Shown here in pieces: positions 8,695-18,124 of a DNA stretch of 64,000 nucleotides. Origin of the DNA: Verrucomicrobiaceae bacterium. Lineage in GTDB: Bacteria > Verrucomicrobiota > Verrucomicrobiia > Verrucomicrobiales > Verrucomicrobiaceae. Both the position numbers and the translations under genes were made by a program. Below the pieces are notes generated by a model. The model was not told the DNA's origin, did no database searches, and worked only from the letters and a program-made list of their open reading frames with translations. The stretch is from assembly GCA_016795485.1 (NCBI GenBank), contig JAEUHM010000054.1, forward strand, positions 186,001 to 250,000, written 5' to 3'. How positions within the stretch are numbered: position 1 is the first letter of the stretch; the number at the start of each line of letters is the position of its first letter.

Positions 8695-11600
8695 CTACTG
8701 GCAGGCCTCGCACTCAACCCCGTTCGTTTCGGCGTTGCGGCGGCAGGCTATAGCTTGCTCCTCAGTAAAAGCCTTGCCCACGATACCACGCTTCTCTTTC
8801 TCGATCTCCGCAGTGGACTTCTCGATGTTCGAGGCACTGCGGGTGCGGAGGTAATAGGTCGTCTTGAGACCTTTTCTCCATGCAGTGCGATACATCAGTG
8901 AAAGAGGTCGCATGTCGCTGTCGCCAAACCAAAGGTTCACGCTCTGGCTCTGATCGATCCACTTCTGACGCCGGGCTGCAGCTTCGATGATGAACGCTGA
9001 ATCAATAGCAAATGCCGTGGCATATTTCCGCTTCAGGTCGTTGGTGATCTCCTCGATGCTCTCCAGTTCACCATCGGTGTATTTGAGCTTCTTGCGCATC
9101 TCCTCGGTCCACAATCCGCGCTTCTTGAGGTCGCGGATCAGATAAGGATTCAGAACCATGAAGTTGCCAGACAAGTTGGCCTTCACCAACATGTTCGAGA
9201 ACAGAGGCTCGATGCACGGGCTGCTGCCCATGATATTGGAGATAGTAGCAGTAGGCGCGATGGCAAGAACATTGGAGTTTCTCATGCCTTGGCGCTTGAT
9301 CTTTTCACGCAGAGAAGACCAGTCCATCTTCCCACCACGAGGAACCTCGACTTCGGCCCCACGCTCTCTTTCAAGAAGGTCAATCGTGTCCTGAGGAAGC
9401 AGCCCACGGTCCCACTTGGAGCCTTTATAGCTCGGATAGGCGCCTCGCTCAGCAGCGAGATCAGAAGAGGCCTCGTAGGCGTAGTAGGCCACTGCTTCCA
9501 TGAACTCATCGTTAAACTCGATAGCCTCCTTGGAAGCGAATGGAAGTCCTTTGCGGAAGAGGGCGTAAGCCAACCCCATCACACCCATACCAATCGGCCT
9601 GTGACGGCTGTTGGCATTCTGTGCAGGCCCAGTCGGGTAGTAGTTGATGTCGATAACATTGTCCAGAACGCGAACGGCAGTCCGAATGGTCTCACGAAGC
9701 TTAGCGTGGTCGATGCCACCAGCTTCATCAAGATGGTTCTCGATGAGCACGGAGCCAAGATTGCAAACCGCAGTCTCATCGGCACCAGTATTGAGTGTGA
9801 TCTCGGTGCAGAGATTGCTGCTGTGGATCACCCCAACGTGATCCTGCGGACTACGGACGTTGCACGGATCCTTGAAAGTCATCCATGGATGTCCTGTCTC
9901 AAAGATTGCTTTGAGCATCTTTTTCCAAAGTTCTAACGCCGATATCTTCCTGCTCCAAATCTCATTGCGCTCTGCCTTGGCTTCATATTCTTCATAGCGA
10001 TGTTCGAAAGCGGCACCATACAGATCGTGAAGATCGGGAACTTCGTTTGCACGGAACATCGTCCACTCCTGGCGTGCCTCCAGACGCTTCATGAACAAAT
10101 CAGGAATCCAACTTGCGGTGTTCAGGTCATGAGTGCGACGACGGTCGTCGCCTGTATTGATCCGCAACTGAAGGAAGTCTTCATAGTCGTTGTGCCAGAT
10201 CTCTAGGTAAGCACAACCACTACCACGGCGCTTGCCGCCTTGGTTTACAGCAATGAGTTGGTCATTGTGCAGTTTCAGGAAAGGAATGACTCCTTGGCTC
10301 TCGCCATTCGTGCCCTTGATGTGACCACCAGTGCCACGCACGGCAGTCCACGACCCACCGAGACCGCCCGCCCACTTGGACAAATACGCGTTCTCGGCGA
10401 TACCGCGTTGCATGATAGACTCGATGCTATCATCCACCTTGTAGAGGTAGCAGGACGAGAGCTGAGAGTGCAGCGTCCCAGCGTTAAACAAAGTCGGTGT
10501 GCTAGAGCAGAAACGACGGGACTTGTAGAGTCTGTAAAGAGCGATGACGTGGTTTTCGACACCTTCTTCACCAGCACGCAACTCACGAAGGAACAGTCCC
10601 ATGGCCACTCGCATCCAGAAGAGTTGCGGGGACTCCAGCCTGCGTTCAGGACTGGTCTTCTTGTCAACAATCAGATAGCGATCAAAAAGCGTCTGAATCC
10701 CGAGAAACTCAAAATCCAGATCAGCTGATGGATCAAGCGCATTGGCCAATTTATCCAAATCAAAACGGAGCATGTCTGGGTGAATCCGCTCAATCTCCAT
10801 GGCGCGAGCCAAGTTGCGCTTGAAGGCGCGACGATGGAACAGACCTAGCGCATCCACGCCATCACGCACGATGTCCCATCCCAACACCTCTTCATAGATG
10901 TAAGTGAGCAGCACACGACCTGCGAACCGTGCAAAATCAGCGTCACGTTCCATCAAGGTGCGCGCATTGAGGATGATCGTCGCCTTCAGGTCTTCGGCGC
11001 TAATCTCATCGAAAACAGAACGACGAAGTTCTGCCTCAATCTCAGAACGGCTCATGGACAGATCCAGGCCGACGGCGGCATATTCAATCCGGCGTTTAAG
11101 GTCTTGAGCGTCCCAAAGATAGCTAGAGTCAGCAGATACCTTCACCAACGGCAGAGTCGTCTGTCCGTCGTCCTTGGCTGCCGCATCCCGAGCCGCTGCT
11201 TCCTCCTGGTCACGAAGTGTATTGCGAAGACCACGGTACTGAATGTATGAGCGTGCCACTCTGTAGTGACCTTGCTTCATCAACTCTTCTTCCACGAGGT
11301 TCTGCACATCCTCGATGGTGATAAACTGACGCTCTTGCTCTGCCACCTGGCGCGTCACGCTTTCCGCAATGCCAACAGCCGGATCTGAGTCGAGTTCTAG
11401 CGACAAAAATGCTTTGCGCACCGCAATCTCGATCTTGTTGTAGTTCCAAGGCACCATTTGGTTGTTCCTGCGGATCACCTTGGTGTTGATGATGATCGGC
11501 TGGGGCGGTGGCGTATCGGAGTCCAGCGTGCTCTCCATCTTCTGGCGGCGGACGATCACGGAGCGGGCCAAATCGTGCTGATTGGCTTTGATCAGTGCCT

Positions 11601-11967
11601 TTTCGATCACGCTGTAGATCTCGTGAGCGGGGATGACACGGCCTGTGTTTTCCGAGGCCTTCGTGTTGATCTCGTCCGCGACAGCCCGGGAGAGCGACTT
11701 AACCAGCCGAAGGTTCTCTTCGGTGTAGATATCGCTTTTTTCACGAGCAACGAACAGGTCCGTCAGGGCGTTGCCTAATGTGCTTGCGATCTCGCTGAGA
11801 TTGAAATCGCGTTCGTGGGTGCCGACCTTGACTTTAAAGCCAACGTCAGGGAGTTGGCCTTCAAGTTCGGCCAATGCATTGTGCCACTCAAAGAGTGTCT
11901 TTTCGTGCTTGGGTTTGGTTGCGAGACGCTTGAGTTTTTCGTCTTCGCTGAGGAGATTTGCGATCAT
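8695..11967 (-). CDS. nrdA: Ribonucleoside-diphosphate reductase, alpha subunit, with ATP-cones
   Basis: Catalytic R1 subunit that reduces ribonucleotides to deoxyribonucleotides. At 1090 residues it is long because of N-terminal regulatory modules: an ATP-cone-like segment at about 70-145, a clear ATP-cone at 162-250 (KVIRRNNQMVPWNYNKIEIA), and a further cone-like stretch at 275-360. Active-site residues are visible: Cys506 (SSCYL), Asn718-Cys720-Glu722 (NLCTE), Cys735 (VCNLGS), a Tyr-Tyr pair in KTTYYLRT for radical transfer, and the C-terminal Cys1086-xx-Cys1089 that accepts electrons. Length and multiple cones resemble chlamydial NrdA. It lies 161 bases downstream of nrdB. Confidence 0.96.
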   Translation of the reverse strand: MIANLLSEDEKLKRLATKPKHEKTLFEWHNALAELEGQLPDVGFKVKVGTHERDFNLSEIASTLGNALTDLFVAREKSDIYTEENLRLVKSLSRAVADEINTKASENTGRVIPAHEIYSVIEKALIKANQHDLARSVIVRRQKMESTLDSDTPPPQPIIINTKVIRRNNQMVPWNYNKIEIAVRKAFLSLELDSDPAVGIAESVTRQVAEQERQFITIEDVQNLVEEELMKQGHYRVARSYIQYRGLRNTLRDQEEAAARDAAAKDDGQTTLPLVKVSADSSYLWDAQDLKRRIEYAAVGLDLSMSRSEIEAELRRSVFDEISAEDLKATIILNARTLMERDADFARFAGRVLLTYIYEEVLGWDIVRDGVDALGLFHRRAFKRNLARAMEIERIHPDMLRFDLDKLANALDPSADLDFEFLGIQTLFDRYLIVDKKTSPERRLESPQLFWMRVAMGLFLRELRAGEEGVENHVIALYRLYKSRRFCSSTPTLFNAGTLHSQLSSCYLYKVDDSIESIMQRGIAENAYLSKWAGGLGGSWTAVRGTGGHIKGTNGESQGVIPFLKLHNDQLIAVNQGGKRRGSGCAYLEIWHNDYEDFLQLRINTGDDRRRTHDLNTASWIPDLFMKRLEARQEWTMFRANEVPDLHDLYGAAFEHRYEEYEAKAERNEIWSRKISALELWKKMLKAIFETGHPWMTFKDPCNVRSPQDHVGVIHSSNLCTEITLNTGADETAVCNLGSVLIENHLDEAGGIDHAKLRETIRTAVRVLDNVIDINYYPTGPAQNANSRHRPIGMGVMGLAYALFRKGLPFASKEAIEFNDEFMEAVAYYAYEASSDLAAERGAYPSYKGSKWDRGLLPQDTIDLLERERGAEVEVPRGGKMDWSSLREKIKRQGMRNSNVLAIAPTATISNIMGSSPCIEPLFSNMLVKANLSGNFMVLNPYLIRDLKKRGLWTEEMRKKLKYTDGELESIEEITNDLKRKYATAFAIDSAFIIEAAARRQKWIDQSQSVNLWFGDSDMRPLSLMYRTAWRKGLKTTYYLRTRSASNIEKSTAEIEKEKRGIVGKAFTEEQAIACRRNAETNGVECEACQ

Positions 11968-12128
11968 GGCTTTCGGAGAGTTGAGTGTTGGTTGTTAAAT
12001 GCCGGATCGAGTAGTTAATTAAGTGCTGTGGAGTATTCTGGGGACTATTCGAGCGTAGAGGGAAAGGCGAGTCAAAAAGTGGAGCGAAAAACTAGTTCAC
12101 GTTTGTTCGCTGTTGTTCACATGGTGGC

Positions 12129-13211
12129 TTAGAGTTCGTCATCGTTACCCACGACGAGCGCGGAAGCTTTCTGGTAGTCGGTGACCTTTGTTTCGAAGAA
12201 GTTAGACTCCTTCTTTACGTCGATCACCTCTGCGAGCCATGGAAAAGGGTTCTGCACCCCTGGATTGAGCACAGGGAGACCACAGTCATCCAAGCGCCGA
12301 TCTGCGATGTAGTCGATGTACTGCTCAAAATCCTGTGCACTGAGGCCCACCGTGGAGACTGGCAGGCAGTCCCGGATGAACTCTTTCTCAAGGGCAATCC
12401 CCTCTTTCATGATTTCGACCAGTTCCTGACGAAACTCCGTTGTCCAGATTTCGGGGTTTTCGTCGATCAAGTCCATGAACAAATTGCGGAAGACTTCGAT
12501 GTGGTTTGACTCGTCCCGCAGCGTGTATTGGAACATCTGACCGATGCCTGGGAACTTGTTCTGGCGGGCTAGGCTCAGAATCATGCCAAAAAGGCCATAA
12601 AACTGAGTCCCCTCCATCACCTGGCCAAAAACGAAGATGTTCTGCGCCAAGAGCTTCTTGTTCTCGGGCTGAGTCAGGTCCAAATCCCTCCTTAGCTTGT
12701 GAGAAACACGGGTGACGAACTCATTTTTCCGCACGATCGTCGGAATCTGCTCAAACATCGCCTCGCACTCGTGAGGATTGATGCCCAGTGAAGAAATCAT
12801 GTAGAGGAGACTGTCTGCGTGGATGTTCTCCTCATGAGCATGGCGACCCAAGACCAGTTTCAGTTCCGGGGCGGTCACCAGCTCCCTTACCACATGCTGA
12901 ATATTGTCTCCAACGATCCCCTCGGCCGCGCTGAAGTAGCCAATACCCATCATGATGATCCAGCGTTCATTCTGACTGATGCTGCTGGAACGCCACTGCT
13001 CGACGTCCTTCTGCATTTGAATGTCTTCGGGCTCCCAATGGTTAGCCTTCATCTTCTTATACAGATTGTAGGCCCACTCATACTTCAGGGGGAGCAAGTT
13101 GAAGGTCATCGTCTTTCGACCGTTAATGATCTTCTTGGCAGAGTAAGCATCCTCAGCCTTGTCCTGGTCTAGGACGAAGGCGCGGGGACCGATGTTGTAG
13201 GTTTTGTCCAT
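12129..13211 (-). CDS. nrdB: Ribonucleoside-diphosphate reductase, beta subunit, class Ic-like
   Basis: The R2 subunit, which houses the dimetal cofactor that starts the radical. Metal ligands are visible at Glu97 (FSAAEGIVG), Glu128 and His131 (EENIHADSLLY), Glu200 (MEGTQFY), Glu234 and His237 (RDESNHIEV). The residue that is the radical Tyr in class Ia enzymes is Leu135 here, four after His131, and the first ligand is Glu instead of Asp. Both features match the Mn/Fe class Ic group known from Chlamydia, where this position is Phe and in relatives Leu or Val. Tyr346 near the C-terminus fits the radical relay. Length (360) is normal. Transcribed before nrdA. Confidence 0.95.
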   Translation of the reverse strand: MDKTYNIGPRAFVLDQDKAEDAYSAKKIINGRKTMTFNLLPLKYEWAYNLYKKMKANHWEPEDIQMQKDVEQWRSSSISQNERWIIMMGIGYFSAAEGIVGDNIQHVVRELVTAPELKLVLGRHAHEENIHADSLLYMISSLGINPHECEAMFEQIPTIVRKNEFVTRVSHKLRRDLDLTQPENKKLLAQNIFVFGQVMEGTQFYGLFGMILSLARQNKFPGIGQMFQYTLRDESNHIEVFRNLFMDLIDENPEIWTTEFRQELVEIMKEGIALEKEFIRDCLPVSTVGLSAQDFEQYIDYIADRRLDDCGLPVLNPGVQNPFPWLAEVIDVKKESNFFETKVTDYQKASALVVGNDDEL

Positions 13212-13319
13212 GGCGGGCTTTGAGAGTTTGGTATTATTAGGGTTATTACAGCCGAGCGGCTCAGCCAGCTCGGGTCACTGAAATATTGAAATTTTAACTA
13301 TCTGCGGAAGTTTTGTTGG

Positions 13320-13339
13320 ATGTGGGTTTGATACCACAT
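13320..13339. promoter_or_regulatory. Inverted repeat upstream of nrdB
   Basis: ATGTGG (13320-13325) and CCACAT (13334-13339) form a perfect dyad around 8 bases. Its centre is exactly 42 bases, four helical turns, from the centre of the NrdR-box-like site at 13365. It may be an operator for nrdB-nrdA. Confidence 0.35.
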
Positions 13340-13364
13340 CTTGCGGAGGCCGACTGTCAGTGTG

Positions 13365-13378
13365 CACTAGATATTGTG
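13365..13378. promoter_or_regulatory. NrdR-box-like site, overlapping a DnaA-box-like site
   Basis: CACTAGATATTGTG resembles the NrdR recognition sequence (roughly acaCwATATaTTGtGt) and sits about 150 bases upstream of nrdB. The overlapping reverse sequence TCATCCACA (13383-13375) differs by one base from the DnaA box TTATCCACA. A promoter with TTCACT and AATATC 17 bases apart on the minus strand would overlap it. NrdR boxes usually come in pairs; the second one was not found at the usual spacing. Confidence 0.35.
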
Positions 13379-13502
13379 GATGACCAGAAAAAAGTGAACG
13401 CTGAGACGATTAAAATGTCTAGCCCCCGCAGTTACAAGGCGGGAGCGTCAAAAAACGTTTTCGACGAAAAAACTCGACTTTCCAGCGGCCAATTTTGCCC
13501 TG

Positions 13503-13511
13503 TTATTCACA
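13503..13511 (+). promoter_or_regulatory. DnaA-box-like site
   Basis: TTATTCACA fits the consensus TTWTNCACA. It is extended by GTCG, giving a 13-base sequence (TTATTCACAGTCG) repeated exactly at 13650. It lies in the non-coding region between nrdB and the DUF1501 gene. Confidence 0.4.
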
Positions 13512-13649
13512 GTCGTTGTGGAACACCTGCCACCCATGACGCAAAACCGTCACAATCTCATGGAACCCCCTATTTATCGACGATAGATGGCCATGCTGGC
13601 GTCTCGATTGACCAAAAAGAGGCTTTCGGCGAGCGACTCAGAAAATCAC

Positions 13650-13658
13650 TTATTCACA
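13650..13658 (+). promoter_or_regulatory. DnaA-box-like site (second copy)
   Basis: Second copy of TTATTCACAGTCG, same orientation, 147 bases (14 helical turns) from the first. The remainder of 13212-13963 shows no convincing gene: the best frame (13313-13771) has no recognisable protein features. A small hairpin CCGCCA/TGGCGG lies at 13861-13876. Confidence 0.4.
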
Positions 13659-13963
13659 GTCGCGTGTCGACATGTCATTCGAAACGCCAGTCGATCCAAA
13701 GTTGCGGCAGACCCCTTCTCAGCCCGCACCTGCATCAGCCAATTTGCTGGCAAAAGTTGAAGCTACTATAGCGGAAACCCCCGTTAATTAAGGAGTCCAG
13801 ATGAATGGTGGTCACTGAATGTCGTAAAATACTGCTATCTGACCTCTAACTACCTTCAAACCGCCAAAACTGGCGGAAAGGGTGTCAAAAATCTAAAAAT
13901 ACTGTCACTTCAGACGCCCGATTCACAAAAAATCTACCCTGCAAGACCCGCGCGGAGCTCATC

Positions 13964-15334
13964 TCACGCCAGGATGTCGGTCACTACCTCGCCGTAGACG
14001 TCTGTCAGTCGAAAATCACGGCCAGCGTAACGGTAAGTCAGTCGCAGATGGTCAATCCCCAAAAGGTGAAGAATCGTCGCATGTAGGTCGTGCATGTGGA
14101 CCTTGTCCTTCACGGCATAGTAGCCGTATTCGTCAGTCTCTCCGTGCGCTAGTCCGCCTTTGACGCCGCCGCCTGAAAGCCACATCGTAAACCCTTGGGG
14201 ATTGTGGTCGCGGCCATTGCTACCTTGGACGATTGGCGTGCGGCCAAACTCTCCTCCCCAAACCACCAGAGTGTCGTCTAGCATCCCCCTCTGCTTGAGG
14301 TCGGCCAAGAGGCCCGCAATGGGGCGATCCACCGCCGCTGCATTCGCCGTGTGCCCCTTGATCAAGTTAGAATGCTGGTCCCAGACGTTCGGGGTCGAAA
14401 CTTGAATATAACGCACTCCAGCCTCAGCGAATCGGCGGGCCAGAAGGCATTGGCGGCCATAGTTGTCCGTCGTCTGATGCCCGATGCCGTAAAGCTTTTT
14501 GATGTGGTCAGGCTCATTGCTGATGTCCATGACACTTGGGGCCTCCTGCTGCATTCTGAAGGCCAGTTCCATGCTTTTGATCATTCCCTCAACCGGGGCA
14601 TGGCGCGTACGCTTGAAGTGATCACGATTCATAGCCTGCAAAAGCCCGAGTCTCCTTTCGTCATCACCGTCAATGCTAGAATCTAGGAAACGAAACCCAG
14701 CTTCTTTACCCAGCTTACCACTTCTACCCACAGTTGTGCCTTGATGAGCCGCAGGAAGAAACGCCGCGCCGTAGTTGCGCGGTCCCCCGTGAGTAGCAGG
14801 CGGACTTATGCTCACAAATGCCGGGAGGTTGGCATTGGCCGCACCCAAACCGTAGCTGACCCACGCGCCCATGGACGGACGAACAAAGTTGTCCGCACCG
14901 GTATGAATCATGCATACCGCTTGGCCGTGAGACTGCCCTTTGCTCTGCATTGAGCGAATAACACAGATATCGTCCAGGTGACGCGATACTTCGGGAAACA
15001 ACTCACTACCCCACAAGCCAGCTTGGCCATGCTGGGCAAACTTCCAAGGTGAACCAAGGAGCTTGGCTTGACTTGTGGATGATGGGTCGAGGTTCTTCGC
15101 TGGTGCGAACGGAAGCCTCTGACCATTCTGCGCGTTTAACTTTGGCTTGTAGTCGAATGTATCCACCTGAGATGGCCCACCGTGCATGAAGAGAAAGATC
15201 ACTCTCTTAGCCCGAGGAGCGTGATGCATCCCTCGTGGGAGAGTTGCGGCAGTAGCGATGCCTCCGAACGCAAGGGCACCAAAGCCGCAAGCAGCAGATC
15301 CAAGTGCCTCACGACGGGTTAATTGCATATTCAT
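13964..15334 (-). CDS. DUF1501 domain-containing exported protein
   Basis: A 456-residue protein of the DUF1501 family, which belongs to the alkaline-phosphatase/sulfatase-like fold. The N-terminus has a twin-arginine-like signal (MQLTRREALGSAACGFGALAFGG). Family landmarks include KRVIFLFMHGGPSQVDTFDYKP near 43-64, VWGGEFGRTP and GRDHNPQGFTMWLSGGGVKGG. It overlaps the stop of the preceding DUF1549/DUF1553 gene by ATGA, the usual pairing in Verrucomicrobia and Planctomycetes. Family function is not established; a hydrolase acting outside the cytoplasm together with its partner is a guess. Confidence 0.93.
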   Translation of the reverse strand: MNMQLTRREALGSAACGFGALAFGGIATAATLPRGMHHAPRAKRVIFLFMHGGPSQVDTFDYKPKLNAQNGQRLPFAPAKNLDPSSTSQAKLLGSPWKFAQHGQAGLWGSELFPEVSRHLDDICVIRSMQSKGQSHGQAVCMIHTGADNFVRPSMGAWVSYGLGAANANLPAFVSISPPATHGGPRNYGAAFLPAAHQGTTVGRSGKLGKEAGFRFLDSSIDGDDERRLGLLQAMNRDHFKRTRHAPVEGMIKSMELAFRMQQEAPSVMDISNEPDHIKKLYGIGHQTTDNYGRQCLLARRFAEAGVRYIQVSTPNVWDQHSNLIKGHTANAAAVDRPIAGLLADLKQRGMLDDTLVVWGGEFGRTPIVQGSNGRDHNPQGFTMWLSGGGVKGGLAHGETDEYGYYAVKDKVHMHDLHATILHLLGIDHLRLTYRYAGRDFRLTDVYGEVVTDILA

Positions 15335-18099
15335 TCGAGAAAAAGAAACTCTGTAGAGGCGAGCAATACATGGGCGAGGTCTTTCATGGATTTTTCTCGG
15401 TCCACTCCCGGTTCCTCAACGAACACCCTACCCTTCCGATCCTCATCCCGTCCGAGAATCGTTTGATATAGCCATTTGACACCATCTTCTTGCAAATAGG
15501 CACGTTCCCCCAAGATCTTGGCCCGGCTCTTTAGATTGGCTCCATTTAACAGATACAAAGCTTGGGTAGGCACCGTCGTAAGCGGCCGCTCGCCTGCGGT
15601 CATTTCGGGATTTGCGGCGTCGAATATCTCCATCTCTGGCAGTTGATTGTTTCTTGCCACAGGCAAATAGACGCTTCTATGGATGAAATCATCGAGCTTC
15701 ATTGCATCATCAAGGTCTTCTCCAAACCGCAAGGCCGTGGCACCCGGCTGAGCAAGATTCAGCTCACCCGACAGAGCGAGCATGCTATCGCGTATCTCCT
15801 CCGCTGTCAGACGCCGAAGCACGTGTCGGGCAAATAACCGATTTTCCGGATCCGCTGAAACCCTTGGTCCAGTTCCCTCAGAAGCCAGCCTATACGTTCG
15901 ACTCAGAACAAGCTCTCTGATCAATGTCTTGAGCGACCCACCGCTCTTTCGGAACTTCAAAGCGAGATAATCCAGCAACTCAGGGTGATCAGGCTTCTGG
16001 CCCTGGGCTCCGAAGTTGTCCACCGTGGCAACGATTCCCCTGCCAAACAACTGCGCCCAAACGCGATTCACCACCACTCGGTCAAGCAGTGCGTTCCCGG
16101 GCCCAACAAGCCACTCAGCAAGTTGGTCGCGACCACTTGAGCCAGCCTTGATCTTCGGAGCACTTCCTTCATGCAAAACAGCAGGGAAATTGCGCGGCAC
16201 CAGTGGCCCAAGCTGCCCTACCTCACCTCTAACTCGCAAGTTGACGTCACCCGCATCTCTAAAGTCTCTCGGTGCCATCACGAGCGACTCGTCCTTGAGA
16301 TCGTCGATCTGTTTGTTGAGTTCTTTGGTCAATGAAGCGCTATCCATCATTAGCAACGGGTCGCCCGTGCCCTTACCGTCAGCCATTGCCAATGCGGTAG
16401 CCTCACGTTCCAAATCACGTTCGGAGACAAACTGCACCGCGTCTACTATCACGTATCCCTTCGTCCCATCTGTGCGGATGATCACATTGGCCCTTCCACC
16501 CTTCTCAAAAAAGTAGCGCCCTAGTGGAACAAATAGCCCTCCTACCACCGGCTTTCGCGTTTGGTCGACCACTACCTCGTGCACTTTGTCTTTTGCCTCT
16601 ACGGTGACCGGCACCTTCCGGTCACAATTGGCCTTGCCAGGCAAGGAAACACGGACCTCGTAGATCCCAGATTCCGGAAGTGCTCCACGAAAAACAGCGC
16701 GCTTGGCTCCCTTTCCTGCACGGTCATCATGCATGTAACCCTCGCCGAACCGATTCGACGACAGACTAGAGGCTACCCAATCTCCCACCAGTTCTGCGCT
16801 TGAATCGTCATAAATCACCCCAGCGAGCGGCAACTTCGACAAGCCCTTCTTCCCAGTGATCGTTTCCATGAAATCGCGTTCCACTTTGAGCCGCATTGCG
16901 AGCTCCAAGCGTTCGACCTTGGACTTCAACTCAGGTGCAGCACCCACCATCGGCTGCTCTACCCAACTTGCCACGTTCACACATCCATTGCGTGTGCCCA
17001 TCACGACTTCAGTCGACCGGAAAAAGCCAGCCATGGCGTAGTAATCCTTCTGCGTGATTGGGTCAAACTTATGATCGTGACACCGTGCGCAACCCAACGA
17101 AGTCCCAAGTAATGCCTTACCGATGGTATCCAGTTGCTCATCCACGGTATCGAGGTGGAGTTTCTCTTTGTCTCGCTCCGTGAGCATCTTGGGTCCCAAA
17201 GCCAGGAATGTGGTCGCGGTAAGGCGCTCATTTCTCTCTTGAGGAGAAGTTGAAGGGAGTAAATCACCGGCAATCTGCTCCCGAACAAAGTCATAATAGG
17301 ACTTATCGCGATTTAGGGAGTCGATGACATAGTTCCGGTAACGCCAAGCTTGATAGAAGGTGTAGTTCCGGTCTCCACCATTAGAATCGGCATACCGTGC
17401 CAGATCCAACCAGTAACGGCCCCATTTCTCACCGAACGCCTTGGAACTGAGTAAATCATCGACCACCTGCTCATAGGTCCTTCCGGCGTAATCAGAAGGT
17501 GGTAATCCAGTGAGGTCATAGCTCACCCGCCTCAAAAGGGTTTTTGCGCTGGCATCCAGAGCCGGTTTCAGCCCTTTAGCCTCCAGGGTTGCGAGGATGA
17601 ACGCATCGGCTTCTACCTTGGGCCAATCCTTGCGTTTTACATAAGGCACAGGCACCGCCTGGTGGGGTCTATAGGCCCACTGCTTCCGTGCAGATTGAAT
17701 GTCCCATCCAGCTGCTTTAGTGGTCTTGCCCGCTGCGATTCGTGGGTCTGGAGCACCCATGGCTACCCAGCGTTCCAGAACCTGAATCTCCTCAACTGGG
17801 AGCTTGGACTTCGGCGGCATCTGCAGATCCTCATCCTCGTAGCGAATGCTGTGGATCAAGAGGCTTTGCTCAGGCTTACCTGGAACAATCGCCTGGCCAG
17901 CATCACCGCCCACCTCCCAGCCGACTCTGCTGTCCAGCAAAAGGCCTCCCTTGCTCTTCCCTGACTCGGCTGAGTGACACTCATAGCACCGCTTGATTAG
18001 CACGGGCCTCACTTGGGATTCAAAAAAGGTAAAATCCACCTCAGCCGTTGCCAGCGGTGCAACGGCCAGCATTCCAATCCATGCAAGGTGAAGCCTCAT
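15331..18099 (-). CDS. PSD1 / DUF1549 / DUF1553 protein with CxxCH motifs
   Basis: A 922-residue exported protein. After a signal peptide (LHLAWIGMLAVAPLATA) comes a Planctomycete cytochrome C-type domain with CYECH and MPPKSKLP, then DUF1549 (DAFILATLEAKGLKPA onward) including CARCHDHKFDPI, and the C-terminal DUF1553 (DRVVVNRVWAQLFGRGIV, ELVLSRTYR). Between them, about residues 440-560, is an inserted beta domain (SGIYEVRVSLPG, NVIIRTDGTKGYVIVDAVQFV) resembling the golvesin/xanthan-lyase type. The CxxCH sites suggest covalent heme. It leads into the DUF1501 gene by an ATGA overlap. Precise reaction unknown. Confidence 0.92.
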   Translation of the reverse strand: MRLHLAWIGMLAVAPLATAEVDFTFFESQVRPVLIKRCYECHSAESGKSKGGLLLDSRVGWEVGGDAGQAIVPGKPEQSLLIHSIRYEDEDLQMPPKSKLPVEEIQVLERWVAMGAPDPRIAAGKTTKAAGWDIQSARKQWAYRPHQAVPVPYVKRKDWPKVEADAFILATLEAKGLKPALDASAKTLLRRVSYDLTGLPPSDYAGRTYEQVVDDLLSSKAFGEKWGRYWLDLARYADSNGGDRNYTFYQAWRYRNYVIDSLNRDKSYYDFVREQIAGDLLPSTSPQERNERLTATTFLALGPKMLTERDKEKLHLDTVDEQLDTIGKALLGTSLGCARCHDHKFDPITQKDYYAMAGFFRSTEVVMGTRNGCVNVASWVEQPMVGAAPELKSKVERLELAMRLKVERDFMETITGKKGLSKLPLAGVIYDDSSAELVGDWVASSLSSNRFGEGYMHDDRAGKGAKRAVFRGALPESGIYEVRVSLPGKANCDRKVPVTVEAKDKVHEVVVDQTRKPVVGGLFVPLGRYFFEKGGRANVIIRTDGTKGYVIVDAVQFVSERDLEREATALAMADGKGTGDPLLMMDSASLTKELNKQIDDLKDESLVMAPRDFRDAGDVNLRVRGEVGQLGPLVPRNFPAVLHEGSAPKIKAGSSGRDQLAEWLVGPGNALLDRVVVNRVWAQLFGRGIVATVDNFGAQGQKPDHPELLDYLALKFRKSGGSLKTLIRELVLSRTYRLASEGTGPRVSADPENRLFARHVLRRLTAEEIRDSMLALSGELNLAQPGATALRFGEDLDDAMKLDDFIHRSVYLPVARNNQLPEMEIFDAANPEMTAGERPLTTVPTQALYLLNGANLKSRAKILGERAYLQEDGVKWLYQTILGRDEDRKGRVFVEEPGVDREKSMKDLAHVLLASTEFLFLE

Positions 18100-18124
18100 G
18101 TGAACGACCTTCGGTTAATCGGAG

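Noticed and set aside
13313..13771. 152-codon plus-strand frame in the region upstream of nrdB
   Set aside because: No recognisable motifs, no start context, composition like non-coding DNA and it overlaps regulatory-looking sites.
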